NCBI GenBank assembly: GCA_002683405.1
Contig: NYTH01000043.1
Span: forward strand, 1 to 64,000
Origin: Salinisphaeraceae bacterium
Lineage (GTDB): Bacteria > Pseudomonadota > Gammaproteobacteria > Nevskiales > Salinisphaeraceae
Direction: 5' to 3'
DNA: 64,000 bases
Both the position numbers and the translations under genes were made by a program. The notes under the pieces are model-generated. The model saw only the letters and a list, made by a program, of their open reading frames with translations. It was not told the DNA's origin and searched no databases. Every line of letters begins with the position of its first letter. The stretch's first letter is position 1. Of this stretch, positions 27,743 to 39,222 are shown piece after piece.

Positions 27743-28948
27743 GTGCCCGGCGACCTGCAGGCCGAACTTCAGAGCCGGCTGGCGGATATCGAGGCCGCGT
27801 CTCTCTATCGCCGCCGATATGTACAGGCGCGGGGGCACGGCCCGGTGGTGGAGTCCGACGGTCGCCGGTATCTGAACTTCTGCAGCAACGATTATCTGGG
27901 GCTGGCCGAGCATCCCGATCTGCAGCGCGCGATGGCCGAGTCGGCCCGACGGCACGGCAGCGGCAGCGGGGCCTCGCAGTTGATCAGCGGACACAACCGC
28001 GAACACGCGGCGCTGGAGGAGGCGATTGCCGACTTCCTGGGCTGTGATCGCGCGCTTTACTTCTCCACCGGTTATGCCGCGAACGTGGGCACGCTGGACG
28101 CCCTGATGGGCCGGGGTGACAGCATCGTGGCGGACGCGCTCAACCACGCCTCGCTCATCGATGGCGCGCGGCTGAGCGGCGCGGCGAAGCTGATTTTCCC
28201 ACACGCCGATCTGGCCGCGGCGCAAACGCAGTTGCGCGAAGCGAGCGGCGCGGGCAATCGCCTGCTGCTCAGCGACTCCGTGTTTTCCATGGACGGTGAT
28301 CGAGCCGACCTGGCCGGTCTGGCCGGCCTGGCTGCGCGCCACCACGCCTGGACGATGGTGGACGACGCGCACGGCTTTGGCGTGCTCGGCGACGGTCGCG
28401 GTGCCTTTACCGGCATGCGGCCGGGCCAGTGCCTCGACACGCCGGCGCCCTGGCCGGACGTCTACGTGGCGACCCTGGGCAAGGCCGCCGGCGCGGCGGG
28501 GGCGTTCGTTGCCGGCAGTCACGCCCTGATCGAATACCTGATTCAGCGGGCCCGGAGCTATGTGTTCTCGACCGCACCGCCGCCCCCGGTTGCGGCGGCG
28601 GCCCGCGCCGGGCTGGCGCTGCTTCGACAGGAACACTGGCGCCGGGACAGGCTTCGCGGCCATATCGAGCGTTTCCGGGCTGGCGCCCGGGCAATGGGGC
28701 TGCCGCTAGTGGAATCGCAAACACCCATCCAGCCGCTGCTGCTGGGCGCGCCGGATACGGCCCTTGCCCTGAGCGATTCGCTCCGGCGGCAGGGCGTGCT
28801 CGTCTCGGCCATTCGGCCACCGACGGTACCGCCCGGCACATCGCGGCTGCGGATCACGCTGACGGCGGGGCATGACGAGGACCAGATCGACCGGCTGCTT
28901 GACGTGCTCGACGTAGCCCGCCAGCCGGGCCTGCGGCGGGCCGTCTAG
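27743..28948 (+). CDS. bioF: 8-amino-7-oxononanoate synthase
   Basis: This PLP enzyme of about 401 residues condenses pimeloyl-ACP or -CoA with alanine in biotin synthesis. It contains YLNFCSNDYLGLAEHP, GSGSGASQLISGHN, the DDAHGFGVLG aspartate motif and TLGKAAGAAGAF with the PLP lysine. The GTG at 27743 (VPGDLQ) is chosen because the reading frame upstream belongs to the bioB region; no strong ribosome-binding site is visible. It is cotranscribed with bioB. Its stop codon lies within a hairpin shared with the convergent ispA end. Confidence 0.93.
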   Translation: MPGDLQAELQSRLADIEAASLYRRRYVQARGHGPVVESDGRRYLNFCSNDYLGLAEHPDLQRAMAESARRHGSGSGASQLISGHNREHAALEEAIADFLGCDRALYFSTGYAANVGTLDALMGRGDSIVADALNHASLIDGARLSGAAKLIFPHADLAAAQTQLREASGAGNRLLLSDSVFSMDGDRADLAGLAGLAARHHAWTMVDDAHGFGVLGDGRGAFTGMRPGQCLDTPAPWPDVYVATLGKAAGAAGAFVAGSHALIEYLIQRARSYVFSTAPPPPVAAAARAGLALLRQEHWRRDRLRGHIERFRAGARAMGLPLVESQTPIQPLLLGAPDTALALSDSLRRQGVLVSAIRPPTVPPGTSRLRITLTAGHDEDQIDRLLDVLDVARQPGLRRAV

Positions 28949-28966
28949 TGTGGCGCACTACACTAG
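28945..28966. terminator. hairpin over the stop codons of bioF and ispA
   Basis: CTAGTGT (28945-28951) and ACACTAG (28960-28966) form a 7-bp perfect stem with an 8-base loop and contain both convergent stop codons. No T run follows on either strand, so terminator function is only a suggestion. Confidence 0.35.
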
Positions 28967-29859
28967 CCGCTGCGATCTAGCAGCTGCCGGCAGAACGTGG
29001 CCAGCGGACGGCTGTCGGCCGTCAGATCGCCCAGGGCCCGCAGGGCCCGCTCATGTAATTGTTCGCAGTAGGCTGCGGTCTCGGCCAGGCCCAGCAGCGC
29101 GGGATAGGTGGTCTTGCCCTGTCGCAGATCGCTGCCTTGCGGCTTGCCGGTAGCCTCCGGCCCAGAGGTGATGTCGAGCAGGTCGTCACGGACCTGGAAG
29201 GCCAGGCCGAGGTGGTCCGCGAACCGGGTCAGTGCGTGTCGGGCGCCGGCACACAGATCAGGTGCGGCATCGGCCGCGAGCAGCACGCTGGCCTGCAGCA
29301 GGCAGCCGGTCTTCAGCCGGTGTATCTGCTCGAGCGCGGGCTGCCCTACGGACTGGCCTTCGGCGGCCATATCGAGCACCTGTCCGGCCACCATGCCGTT
29401 CGGGCCCGCGGCTCGCGCCAGCCTGCGGACCTGCGCCAGCCGGATATCCGGGGCGAGCCCCGCATGGTCGGTGAGTGTTTCGAAGGCCAGTGTCAGCAGG
29501 GCGTCGCCAACCAGAATGGCCGTGGCCTCGTCGTAGGCCCGATGAGTGCTGGGCTTGCCGCGCCGCAAGTCGTCGTCATCCATCGCCGGCAGATCGTCGT
29601 GGACCAGCGAATAGGCGTGCAACATTTCCACCGCGCAGGCGGCCGGCAGCAGGCTGTCCCGCGGCAGGCCGAGCGTGTCTCCGGTGAGAAGCAGCAGCCG
29701 CGCGCGCACGCGCTTGCCGCCGCCGAGCAGGGCGTAGCCCATGGCCTCGCGCAGACGGTCGGGGCGCGCGTCGGCGCGGTCAAGCGCCTCGGCCAGCGCG
29801 GTCTCGACAGTTGCGACCAGGGGATCGGTCGCGGTGGCGGAATCGCTCATGCCCGGCAT
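28963..29859 (-). CDS. ispA: farnesyl diphosphate synthase (IspA-type)
   Basis: This 298-residue trans-prenyltransferase condenses IPP with DMAPP and GPP to farnesyl diphosphate. The first aspartate-rich motif is DDLPAMDDDDLRRG (FARM), and the second is FQVRDDLLDITS. GGGKRVRA and AGGM/VAGQVLDMAAEG are also typical of bacterial short-chain enzymes. It lies downstream of idi in the mevalonate operon, the natural next step. A second start (MSDSAT) 9 bases inside is possible. Confidence 0.95.
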   Translation of the reverse strand: MPGMSDSATATDPLVATVETALAEALDRADARPDRLREAMGYALLGGGKRVRARLLLLTGDTLGLPRDSLLPAACAVEMLHAYSLVHDDLPAMDDDDLRRGKPSTHRAYDEATAILVGDALLTLAFETLTDHAGLAPDIRLAQVRRLARAAGPNGMVAGQVLDMAAEGQSVGQPALEQIHRLKTGCLLQASVLLAADAAPDLCAGARHALTRFADHLGLAFQVRDDLLDITSGPEATGKPQGSDLRQGKTTYPALLGLAETAAYCEQLHERALRALGDLTADSRPLATFCRQLLDRSG

Positions 29860-29871
29860 CGGCCCGATGCT

Positions 29872-30462
29872 TCAGTCAAACAGCGCCTGCACCTGGGGCC
29901 AGTGGTCCCGCCGGATACGCGGCCATTCCAGCTTCAGCCAGGGCGTGTAGGCGTCGGGATGGTCTTTCAGTTCACGATCCAGCACGGCGGGCGCGATGCT
30001 TCGGCAGGCCGCCACCTCGTGCACGTTCACGCGGACCGGCGCATCGCTGCGGGCGGCGTAGATGGTGCATAGCTCGTGCTCGCTGCCCGCGTCCCGGTAG
30101 CGGGCCTGGTATTCGAAACGGAAGAGATAGGTCAGATTGGGAGAAACGCCGAGTTCCTCGTCGATACGACGCTGTGCCGCCTCCAGGTCCTGCTCGCCGC
30201 GGCGGGGATGGCTGCAGCAGCTGTTGGACCAGAACAGGGGCCAGAGCCGTTTTTCGGCGCTGCGCTGCTGCAGCAGCAGCTCGCCGCGGCCGTTGAACAG
30301 GAAGATGGAAAACGCGCGATGCAGCTTGCCCGGCCCGTCATGCGCCGCCTGCTTGCTTTCGAAACCCAGCACACGGTCGTCCGGGTCAACCAGAATGAGG
30401 GATTCGTCGTCGAAAGAGACGACCCGGCTGCGGGCAGGATTGGACTGCGAATCCCCGGTCAC
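29872..30462 (-). CDS. idi: isopentenyl-diphosphate delta-isomerase, type 1
   Basis: This 196-residue Nudix-fold IDI-1 interconverts IPP and DMAPP. Key segments are FSIFLFNGRGELLLQQRS, WSNSCCSHPR with the catalytic Cys, a Nudix-like RRIDEELGV helix and the Glu-containing EHELCTIY. The start is a GTG 3 bases after the stop of the reductase-kinase fusion gene, so it is translationally linked to it. Mevalonate-pathway organisms need an isomerase, since the pathway makes only IPP, and this placement fits that need. Confidence 0.94.
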   Translation of the reverse strand: MTGDSQSNPARSRVVSFDDESLILVDPDDRVLGFESKQAAHDGPGKLHRAFSIFLFNGRGELLLQQRSAEKRLWPLFWSNSCCSHPRRGEQDLEAAQRRIDEELGVSPNLTYLFRFEYQARYRDAGSEHELCTIYAARSDAPVRVNVHEVAACRSIAPAVLDRELKDHPDAYTPWLKLEWPRIRRDHWPQVQALFD

Positions 30463-30465
30463 TGC

Positions 30466-32730
<2,265 letters not shown>

Positions 32731-32828
32731 GTGGTGTCAGACCTCTTGCTGGCGCGTCATCGCGTGAATGCGCGCCGGCCGTATTTTAACAGCGCCAGCG
32801 CGATGATCTGCTGCGGATAACCCCGAGT

Positions 32829-33821
32829 TCAGTCCGGCGCGGCGCCGCGGGCATGCAGGGACAGCGCCAGCGGCGCGGCACCCTCGGCGCGCAGCGACGC
32901 CATGATACGCCGATTCATGTTGCGCCGCAGCATGAAAATCAGGCCGACATCACCGCCGCCCGCGCCGGAGGGTTTGTAGGCGCCACCGTGCGCTCGCGCG
33001 AGCTGCCGCAGGGCCGCATCGCGCGGGCCGGCGATCGGCAGGTCGGCGTCACGGCCGAGTTGTGCCATGCCCTCGCCGTACGCGTCGGCCAGCCCGATCA
33101 GGGCGACGGCATCCGCCGCGCGCCAGGCGGCGACGGCCTGCTCAGCAAACTTCACCAGCTCGGCCAGCCGGTGCGCCACCGCGGGGGCCTTAGCGCGCCT
33201 GTAATTCAGGCTGGCAAGCAGGTCGCCGGTCGAAGCGGGCGCCCCGGCGCGGACGCACAGCACCATCAGCGCGTCGAGCGGAGCGAGCGGCTCGGGCGGC
33301 CGGTTCTGGCCGAAATCCAGCGTGCCGCCCCACAGTGCGGCCGCCACGTCACCGCCGCTGCCCCGGCCGGACTGGGCCCTCCGGTGGGCCGCAAGCGCAC
33401 AGTCGAAACGCGCGCCGGGCGTCATGTCGATGTCCGCCGCAGCGAGCAAGGCGGTCAGCAGCGCGCCGGTCAGCGCGGCGCTGGAGCCCAGCCCCAGCTT
33501 CCCGGCGTCGTCATGGAAGGCCTGCGTGCTGACGATCAGATGCTGTGGTCGGGCCGGCAATATGCCCCGCTCGGCCATGACGTCCAGCAGCGACTGCACG
33601 AAGATCAGGCGGGTATCGGGGGCGGGCTGCTGCGGCCAAAGCGGCACGTGCTCCAGCGCCAGATCAGCGGCGCTGATTGACCAGCCCGACGGGGACGGTT
33701 GGCAGTGCGCCAAAGCCCGGCGATCCACCGCCGTAACGATGGCGGATGCGCCCTCCAGCACGGCGTACTCGCCGAACAGAAACAGCTTGCCGGGCGCGCT
33801 GGCGCAGGCCTGCTCCGGCAT
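32829..33821 (-). CDS. phosphomevalonate kinase (GHMP family)
   Basis: This 330-residue GHMP kinase is predicted to convert mevalonate 5-phosphate to the diphosphate. Motif 1 is SAPGKLFLFGEYAVLEG, motif 2 is KLGLGSSAALTGALL, and motif 3 is KPSGAGGGDVGLIF. The stand-alone mevalonate kinase is already provided by the fusion gene next door. This one lies between it and mvaD, and GEYAVL rather than GEHSVV suits the phosphomevalonate kinase assignment. Its ATG overlaps the mvaD stop (TGATG). Confidence 0.87.
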   Translation of the reverse strand: MPEQACASAPGKLFLFGEYAVLEGASAIVTAVDRRALAHCQPSPSGWSISAADLALEHVPLWPQQPAPDTRLIFVQSLLDVMAERGILPARPQHLIVSTQAFHDDAGKLGLGSSAALTGALLTALLAAADIDMTPGARFDCALAAHRRAQSGRGSGGDVAAALWGGTLDFGQNRPPEPLAPLDALMVLCVRAGAPASTGDLLASLNYRRAKAPAVAHRLAELVKFAEQAVAAWRAADAVALIGLADAYGEGMAQLGRDADLPIAGPRDAALRQLARAHGGAYKPSGAGGGDVGLIFMLRRNMNRRIMASLRAEGAAPLALSLHARGAAPD

Positions 33822-34807
33822 CAGTCGAGCAGCCGGGCCGCCGGGCCGAGACCGCTCAGACGCACCTCGCGCACGCCGGGAACCGAGTCGAGACAGGCCT
33901 GCACCGCCGCCGTATCGCCCGCGCGGTGCAGCACCTTGATCTGCGGCCCGGCGTCAATGGTGCAGTAGGCTTCGGTGCCCTGTCCGCGCAGCTCGCGAAC
34001 GGCGTGCAGCGCGGCGAGCGTGGCCGGCTGCCAGTAGATCAGCCCGGGCGGGGTTGCCAGCATGAGTCCGTGCATCTTCAGGCAGCTGTGTTCGGTCAGT
34101 TCGCCCAGCCGCGTGAAGTCGCGCTGGGCCACCGCCGCAAGCGCATGCGTCAGGTCGGTCGATGCGCTCTCGACCCAGGCGCTGTAATAGGGCGCGCGGC
34201 CGGCGCTGTCGCGCATGCCGTCGGTGGAGCCGGTTTTCTTGGCGGCGGTATCGACTATGCCGATGGCCATCTGCAGCGGCCACGGCTGCGGTGGGTCGAC
34301 CGGTTCGGCAAAGGCATCGAGCCCGTCGTCGCGGTCTCCGCGGTGCATGTGAACGAAGCCGCCGAAGATCGAGCGCGCCGCGGAGCCGGATCCCTGACGG
34401 GCCAGGACGCTGAGTTCGCGGAGTGAGAGCGCCAGCCCGGCGGCGTGGCTGGCGGCCAGCGCGAGCGCGGCAAATCCGGAGGCCGACGAAGCCAGACCGG
34501 CGGCGGTGGGGAAGTTGTTGCGCGTGTGAATGCGGGCCCGCGTGGAGAGACCGGCACGTCTGCGCACCTCGTCCAGAAATTGGACGAACCTGTCGGGCGC
34601 CACCTGTTCGGCTGCGTCATTCAGCGCAAGCCGATCCTGCGCCAGCGCCGGGTCGAAGTGCACGTGGGTGTCGGTGAAAAGCGCGTCCAGCGTGATCGAT
34701 AGCGATCCGACTGCCGGCAGATTCAGCGATGCCTCACGCTTGCCCCAGTACTTGATGAGCGCGATGTTGCTGTGCGCCCTGGCACGTGCGGCCCGTGGGT
34801 CAGCCAA
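33821..34807 (-). CDS. mvaD: diphosphomevalonate decarboxylase
   Basis: This 328-residue GHMP-fold enzyme converts mevalonate diphosphate to IPP with ATP and loss of CO2. It opens with AHSNIALIKYWGKRE and carries SLSITLD, NNFPTAAGLASSASGFAALA and the GSGSAARSIFGGFV segment. The CTIDAGPQIKVL stretch carries the catalytic aspartate region. All are diagnostic of MvaD. It is the first gene of the mevalonate operon and its stop overlaps the next ATG by one base. Confidence 0.95.
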   Translation of the reverse strand: MADPRAARARAHSNIALIKYWGKREASLNLPAVGSLSITLDALFTDTHVHFDPALAQDRLALNDAAEQVAPDRFVQFLDEVRRRAGLSTRARIHTRNNFPTAAGLASSASGFAALALAASHAAGLALSLRELSVLARQGSGSAARSIFGGFVHMHRGDRDDGLDAFAEPVDPPQPWPLQMAIGIVDTAAKKTGSTDGMRDSAGRAPYYSAWVESASTDLTHALAAVAQRDFTRLGELTEHSCLKMHGLMLATPPGLIYWQPATLAALHAVRELRGQGTEAYCTIDAGPQIKVLHRAGDTAAVQACLDSVPGVREVRLSGLGPAARLLD

Positions 34808-34881
34808 ACCGGCCTCCGGCGGTCAGTGGAAACGCCGGGATGCTAGCGGCTGACGCGAAGCAGCGCCAGCACCTTGGCTGG

Positions 34882-35199
34882 CTACTGGTAGCGATCCAGG
34901 TTCTGCAGCGTATCGCTCCAGCTGTCCATCGCGTCCAGCCCCAGGCTGATGTCGATATTCTCCAGCCCGTTGCCCAGGCTGTGCTCCAGATCGAACGCGC
35001 CGTTCTGATCGGATGGACAGCCGGTGGGCGCCACTTCCAGCTGCGACCAGCTTTCGAAGTCGATTTCCTCGACCGTGCCGTCGTAATACTGGATTTCTAT
35101 GGCCTGATGCGACAGGTCCATGGCGACCACTTCAAAACTCTGGCCGTCTTCGCCGACGTACCAGCCGCCGATCTCGATATCTCTTAACAGGTAACCCAT
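34882..35199 (-). CDS. DUF6763 family protein
   Basis: This acidic 105-residue protein begins with IGGWYVGEDGQSFEVVAMD and IEIQYYDGTVEEIDFESW, the pattern of the gammaproteobacterial DUF6763 family, whose function is unknown. The fold looks like a small beta-barrel followed by an acidic disordered tail. It is a single gene 75 bases upstream of mvaD on the same strand, so it could lead the mevalonate transcript. No functional tie is evident. Confidence 0.75.
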   Translation of the reverse strand: MGYLLRDIEIGGWYVGEDGQSFEVVAMDLSHQAIEIQYYDGTVEEIDFESWSQLEVAPTGCPSDQNGAFDLEHSLGNGLENIDISLGLDAMDSWSDTLQNLDRYQ

Positions 35200-35577
35200 G
35201 CTATCCCTCCGTTAAAGGTCAGTTGCATGTCCTCTTCCCTGCCGTTGCAACAGCTATATGCCTGTTATCGACCGGTTTCAAGACCTGTTTTAGTTTGACG
35301 CCCTGTCAGTTGCGCGAAAGCCCGCGCAGCAGTCGATTCCGTTCGACCGACTGCGGGGCAACTATCGTGAAGAGCGGCCGATTCCGGGCGAGCCGCGCCC
35401 GGCAGACGCGGGTCAGGAGGCTGCTGAAATGCTAAGCATTTTGGCAGCTTCCGCGCAGTACAAGGACGTACCGCCAAAACCAGGCACGCCAAGTGCCTGA
35501 TTTTGGGAGCAAGAGAAAACCGCGTTTTCGCGCAGCGACACTGAAAAGAGCCAGGATGGCTGCTTTTCAGCAATCTC
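35200..35577. other. intergenic region containing a hairpin element
   Basis: This 378-base gap between DUF6763 and the aldo/keto reductase gene has no convincing ORF. The part 35200-35419 shows nothing definite apart from a likely promoter for the DUF6763 gene. The part 35420-35573 is a strongly structured repeat-like element. Confidence 0.5.
35420..35573. repeat. array of four hairpins with terminal inverted repeats (MITE-like or structured RNA)
   Basis: Hairpin 1 (35420-35448) has 13-bp arms and a TAA loop with two G-U pairs. Hairpin 2 (35474-35506) has 14-bp arms with one mismatch and a 5-base loop. Hairpin 3 (35515-35529) is GAAAAC/GTTTTC with loop CGC. Hairpin 4 (35541-35570) has CTGAAAAG/CTTTTCAG arms with one bulge. 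The ends show TGCTGAAA (35422-35429) and TTTCAGCA (35565-35572) as an inverted repeat, as in a miniature transposable element. The last hairpin lies 8 bases from the aldo/keto reductase stop. Confidence 0.65.
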
Positions 35578-36621
35578 TCAGGGCGCCGGGTTGGGCTGCT
35601 GCTGGTGGATCGCGTCGATGCGTTCGAGCAGCGCCTCGGGCAGGCGAATATCGGCGCTGGCCATGTTCTCATCGAGCTGCTCGAGCGTCGTGGCGCCTAT
35701 GATGTTGCTGGTCACGAAGCTGCGGGAGGTCACGAAGGCCAGCGCCATCTGGGCTGGCGAGAGGCCGAATTCCTGCGCCAGCTCCACGTAGGCGCGGGTA
35801 GCCACCTCCGCTTCGGGCTTGGAGTAGCGGTCAAAGCGTTTCCACAACGTCAGGCGCGCGCCTTCCGGTTGTTGCCCGCCCAGGTATTTGCCGCTAAGCA
35901 CGCCAAACGCCATCGGGGAATAGGCCAGCAGACCCACCTGCTCGCGCTCGGCGAATTCGGCCAGACCCACTTCGAAGCTACGGTTGATCAGCGAATAGGG
36001 GTTCTGGATGGACGCGATACGCGGCAGCCCGTGCTGCTCGGCCGCTCGCAGATACTGCATGACGCCCCAGGGCGTTTCGTTGGACACGCCCACGTGTCGT
36101 ACCTTGCCGGCCGTGACCAGCTCGCCGAGCGCCGACAGCGTTTCGGCAATATCGATTTCGTCGTCATGCGGCTGATGGGTATAGCCCAGCGCGCCGAAGG
36201 TGTTCGTCTTCCGGTCCGGCCAGTGCACCTGATACAGGTCGAGATAGTCGGTCTGCAGCCGCCGCAGGCTGGCGTCCACGGCCTGATGTATCTGGGCGCG
36301 GGACAGCCGGGTGGGCTCGGCCGGGTCGCGCGTCCACTCCATCTGGCTGCGGCCGGTCACTTTCGAGGCCAGGATGATGTCGTCACGGCGACCGCTGCGC
36401 GCGAGCCAGCTGCCGATGTACTGCTCCGTACGTCCCTGCGTGTCGGCCTTGGGCGGCACGGGATACATTTCCGCGGCATCCAGGAAATTGATGCCGGCAG
36501 CCAGCGCGCGGTCGATCTGCTCGTGCGCATGGGCTTCGCTGTTCTGGTCGCCAAAGGTCATGGTGCCCAGGCACAGGGCGCTGACCTTCAGACCGGTCTG
36601 TCCGAGTGGGCGGTATTCCAT
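35578..36621 (-). CDS. aldo/keto reductase, Tas-like
   Basis: This 347-residue aldo/keto reductase has the TIM-barrel motifs LGTMTFGDQN, NFLDAAEMY (catalytic Asp and Tyr), ASKVTG (Lys) and YQVHWPD (His). The extra segment VPPKADTQGRTEQYIGSW and the length fit the Tas/YghZ-type subgroup. It reduces an unknown carbonyl substrate with NADPH. The ATG overlaps the prkB stop (TGATG), so it is downstream in the same operon. The hairpin element at 35420-35573 sits just past its stop. Confidence 0.88.
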   Translation of the reverse strand: MEYRPLGQTGLKVSALCLGTMTFGDQNSEAHAHEQIDRALAAGINFLDAAEMYPVPPKADTQGRTEQYIGSWLARSGRRDDIILASKVTGRSQMEWTRDPAEPTRLSRAQIHQAVDASLRRLQTDYLDLYQVHWPDRKTNTFGALGYTHQPHDDEIDIAETLSALGELVTAGKVRHVGVSNETPWGVMQYLRAAEQHGLPRIASIQNPYSLINRSFEVGLAEFAEREQVGLLAYSPMAFGVLSGKYLGGQQPEGARLTLWKRFDRYSKPEAEVATRAYVELAQEFGLSPAQMALAFVTSRSFVTSNIIGATTLEQLDENMASADIRLPEALLERIDAIHQQQPNPAP

Positions 36622-37538
36622 CAGTCTTCAATCCTGTAGTCGGTTCGGCGCCGGCGTTTCGGCGGCCCCTTGGGTCGTTGTTCCAGAATGGTTTCGATGA
36701 TCGGCATGATGATGATCTCGATGGCCATGCGCATCTTCGTGCCGGGCACGACCAGCGTGTTCGGCCGCGACATGAAGGAGCCGTTGATCATCGTCAGCAG
36801 GTAGGGAAAGTCCACCGGCCATTCCCGGGGATTGCGAAAGCGGATCACCACCATGGATTCGTCCGCTCCGGGCACGTCCCGAGCGACAAAGGGGTTGGAG
36901 GTATCCACCAGCGGAATACGCTGGAAATTGATGTCGGTGCGCGAGAACTGGGGGGTGATGTAGCGCACGTAGTCCGGCATGCGCCGCAGGATCACGCGGG
37001 CCACATCTTCCGGCTCGTAGCCGCGCACGTCGGTATCGCGGCGAATTTTCTGAATCCACTCCAGGTTGATGGTCGGCACCACGCCTACCATCAGGTCGAC
37101 ATGCTGGGCCACGTTGATCTGGTCGGTAACCACGCCGCCGTGCAGGCCCTCGTACATGAGCAGGTCCGTATCGGCCGGCAGGGCCTCCCAGGGCGTGAAG
37201 GTGCCCGGTTCCTGGCCGAATTCGGCGGCCTCGATCTCGTCGTGCAGATAGCGCCGGCTCATGCCGCTGCCGTTTTCCCCGTATTCGGAAAACAGGGTTT
37301 CCAGCTTGTCCAGATGATTGGCGCCGGGGCCGAAATGCGAAAAGTTCTCGCCGCGTATAGTCGCCTTCTGGACAGCTTCGGCCATCTGGCTGCGCTCGTA
37401 AGCGTGGAAGGCATCGCCATCGATCATGGCGGCCTTGAGGCGAAGGCGGAAGAAGATGTGCTCGAACGCGACCCGCGCGGTGGACGTACCCGCGCCGGAT
37501 GAACCGGTCACCGCGATAATGGGGTGGTTCAGCGACAT
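36621..37538 (-). CDS. prkB: phosphoribulokinase/PrkB-like P-loop kinase
   Basis: This 305-residue protein has the P-loop GSSGAGTSTAR (residues 12-22), DGDAFHAYERSQM and the ENFSHFGPGANHLDKLE region of the PrkB family. Some members are true phosphoribulokinases of the Calvin cycle; others, in non-autotrophs such as E. coli PrkB, have unclear roles. No RubisCO gene is in the window, so the non-Calvin role is more likely. The start is MSLNHP at 37538. A 1-base overlap couples it to the aldo/keto reductase gene. Confidence 0.88.
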   Translation of the reverse strand: MSLNHPIIAVTGSSGAGTSTARVAFEHIFFRLRLKAAMIDGDAFHAYERSQMAEAVQKATIRGENFSHFGPGANHLDKLETLFSEYGENGSGMSRRYLHDEIEAAEFGQEPGTFTPWEALPADTDLLMYEGLHGGVVTDQINVAQHVDLMVGVVPTINLEWIQKIRRDTDVRGYEPEDVARVILRRMPDYVRYITPQFSRTDINFQRIPLVDTSNPFVARDVPGADESMVVIRFRNPREWPVDFPYLLTMINGSFMSRPNTLVVPGTKMRMAIEIIIMPIIETILEQRPKGPPKRRRRTDYRIED

Positions 37539-37655
37539 GACTGATGGAACTCCCGGGCGTGTGCAGATATGGCCGGAACCGGCCAGCAGAGCAGCGAGCG
37601 TCATAGTCAACACTACCGACCACCCGTTGGGCAAGGTCGGACGAGCGCACCTCGG

Positions 37656-38354
37656 TCAGTCTCGCCGGCGGTAGGCGAGGTCGTGCACGGCGTGACCCCG
37701 CCGCAGGCCGCGGCTTTCGAATCGCGTACCCGGGCGCGGGGGCCGGGTCACCCAGCCGTCGCGGTCGCCGATATTGTCGAAGGCGGGGTGATCGTCCAGC
37801 ACTTCGCGCATCCATTCGGCGTATTGCACCCAGTCGGTTGCCAGACGCCACAGGCCGCCCGGCTTGAGTACGCGCGCCACGCGGTCGGCAAAGGCCGTCT
37901 GCACGAGGCGGCGCTTGTGGTGTTTTTTCTTGGGCCAGGGGTCCGGGAAGTACAGCAGCAGGGTATCCAGGCTGGCGTCCGCAAAACCGTGGTCGAGCAA
38001 CTCCACGGCATCGCCCTCGAGCACCCGCAGATTGTCCAGTCCGGCGGCTTGAACCCGGCCCAGCAGCCGCCCCACGCCGTTGCGATAGGCCTCGATACCC
38101 AGGAAGTTCCGATCGGGGTGTTCACCGGCCAGCTGCGCCAGAACCTCGCCGGCGCCAAAGCCGATCTCCAGCGTGAGCGGTGCGTTGCGGCCGAACAGGG
38201 CCGGCCAGTCGACCGCGCTACCGGGCATGTCTACACCGAATCGCGGCCAGAGCGCCTCGAGATTGCGCCGCTGGCCTTCCGTCAGCCGGCCCTCGCGCCG
38301 CACGAAGCTGCGCACTCGCCGCAGCGGCGGCTTTTCGGCGTTGCGCTCGAGCAT
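37656..38354 (-). CDS. trmB: tRNA (guanine-N7)-methyltransferase TrmB
   Basis: This 232-residue SAM-dependent enzyme methylates G46 of tRNA. The SAM motif is LEIGFGAGEVL, followed by LGIEAYRNGVGR and the signature LYFPDPWPKKKHHKRR near residues 135-150. The C-terminal segment WVTRPPRPGTRFE is also conserved. It follows thiG by 3 bases on the same strand; trmB after thiSG is a known gammaproteobacterial arrangement. Confidence 0.95.
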   Translation of the reverse strand: MLERNAEKPPLRRVRSFVRREGRLTEGQRRNLEALWPRFGVDMPGSAVDWPALFGRNAPLTLEIGFGAGEVLAQLAGEHPDRNFLGIEAYRNGVGRLLGRVQAAGLDNLRVLEGDAVELLDHGFADASLDTLLLYFPDPWPKKKHHKRRLVQTAFADRVARVLKPGGLWRLATDWVQYAEWMREVLDDHPAFDNIGDRDGWVTRPPRPGTRFESRGLRRGHAVHDLAYRRRD

Positions 38355-38357
38355 GCG

Positions 38358-39164
38358 CTAGAAGGGCAGATCGGTGAGCGGCGAAGACGCGGAGGCATAG
38401 CGGCGACGCGGCATGCGGCCCGCCAGGAAGGCGTTGCGTCCGGCCCGCACGGCGTCGCGCATGGCGCCGGCCATGCGGACCGGGTCGCGCGCTTCGGCAA
38501 TGGCGGTGTTCATCAGCACGCCGTCGCAGCCCAGCTCCATGGCAATCGCGGCATCCGATGCCGTGCCCACGCCGGCGTCCACGAGTACCGGGACGCTCGC
38601 GTTTTCGATGATGGTCAGCACGTTGTACTTGTTCTGAATGCCCAGGCCAGAGCCGATGGGCGCGGCCAGGGGCATGATGGCCACGCAGCCGATCTGTTCC
38701 AGCCGGCGCGCAATGATCGGATCGTCCGACGTGTAGACCATGACGTCGAAGCCGTCATTCACCAGTGTTTCGGCGGCTTCGAGCGTGGCGGGGATATCCG
38801 GATGCAGCGTTTTCTCGTCGCCCAGCACTTCGAGCTTCACCAGCCCCGCGCCATCCAGCAGTTCGCGCGCCATGCGGCAGGTACGCACGGCGTCTTTTGC
38901 CGTATAGCAGCCCGCCGTGTTCGGCAGAATGCAGTAGCGCTCGGGCGGTATGACGTCCAGCAGGTTGGGCTCGTCCGGCGACTGCCCCAGATTGCTGCGG
39001 CGCACGGCGACGGTCACGATTTCCGCGCCGCTGGCCTCGATCGCCTGGCGCGTCTGCTCCAGATTCCTGTACTTGCCGGTGCCGACCAGCAGTCGGGATT
39101 CGAAGGCCCGTCCCGCAATGGTCAGCGGATCGGCGGGGGTAGTGTGTTCGGCCAGTTCGGTCAT
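38358..39164 (-). CDS. thiG: thiazole synthase ThiG
   Basis: This 268-residue TIM-barrel protein forms the thiazole of thiamine from dehydroglycine, DXP and ThiS thiocarboxylate. Motifs are [48 protein letters not shown] with the Schiff-base lysine, and [18 protein letters not shown]. The start MTELAEH at 39164 lies 59 bases downstream of thiS on the same strand. No thiamine riboswitch was recognised upstream of thiS. Confidence 0.95.
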   Translation of the reverse strand: MTELAEHTTPADPLTIAGRAFESRLLVGTGKYRNLEQTRQAIEASGAEIVTVAVRRSNLGQSPDEPNLLDVIPPERYCILPNTAGCYTAKDAVRTCRMARELLDGAGLVKLEVLGDEKTLHPDIPATLEAAETLVNDGFDVMVYTSDDPIIARRLEQIGCVAIMPLAAPIGSGLGIQNKYNVLTIIENASVPVLVDAGVGTASDAAIAMELGCDGVLMNTAIAEARDPVRMAGAMRDAVRAGRNAFLAGRMPRRRYASASSPLTDLPF

Positions 39165-39222
39165 AGCGGTTGCGTGAAAGTTTCGACGGTGTTGATGATC
39201 CGCTGGGCGGACGGGAGGGCGG

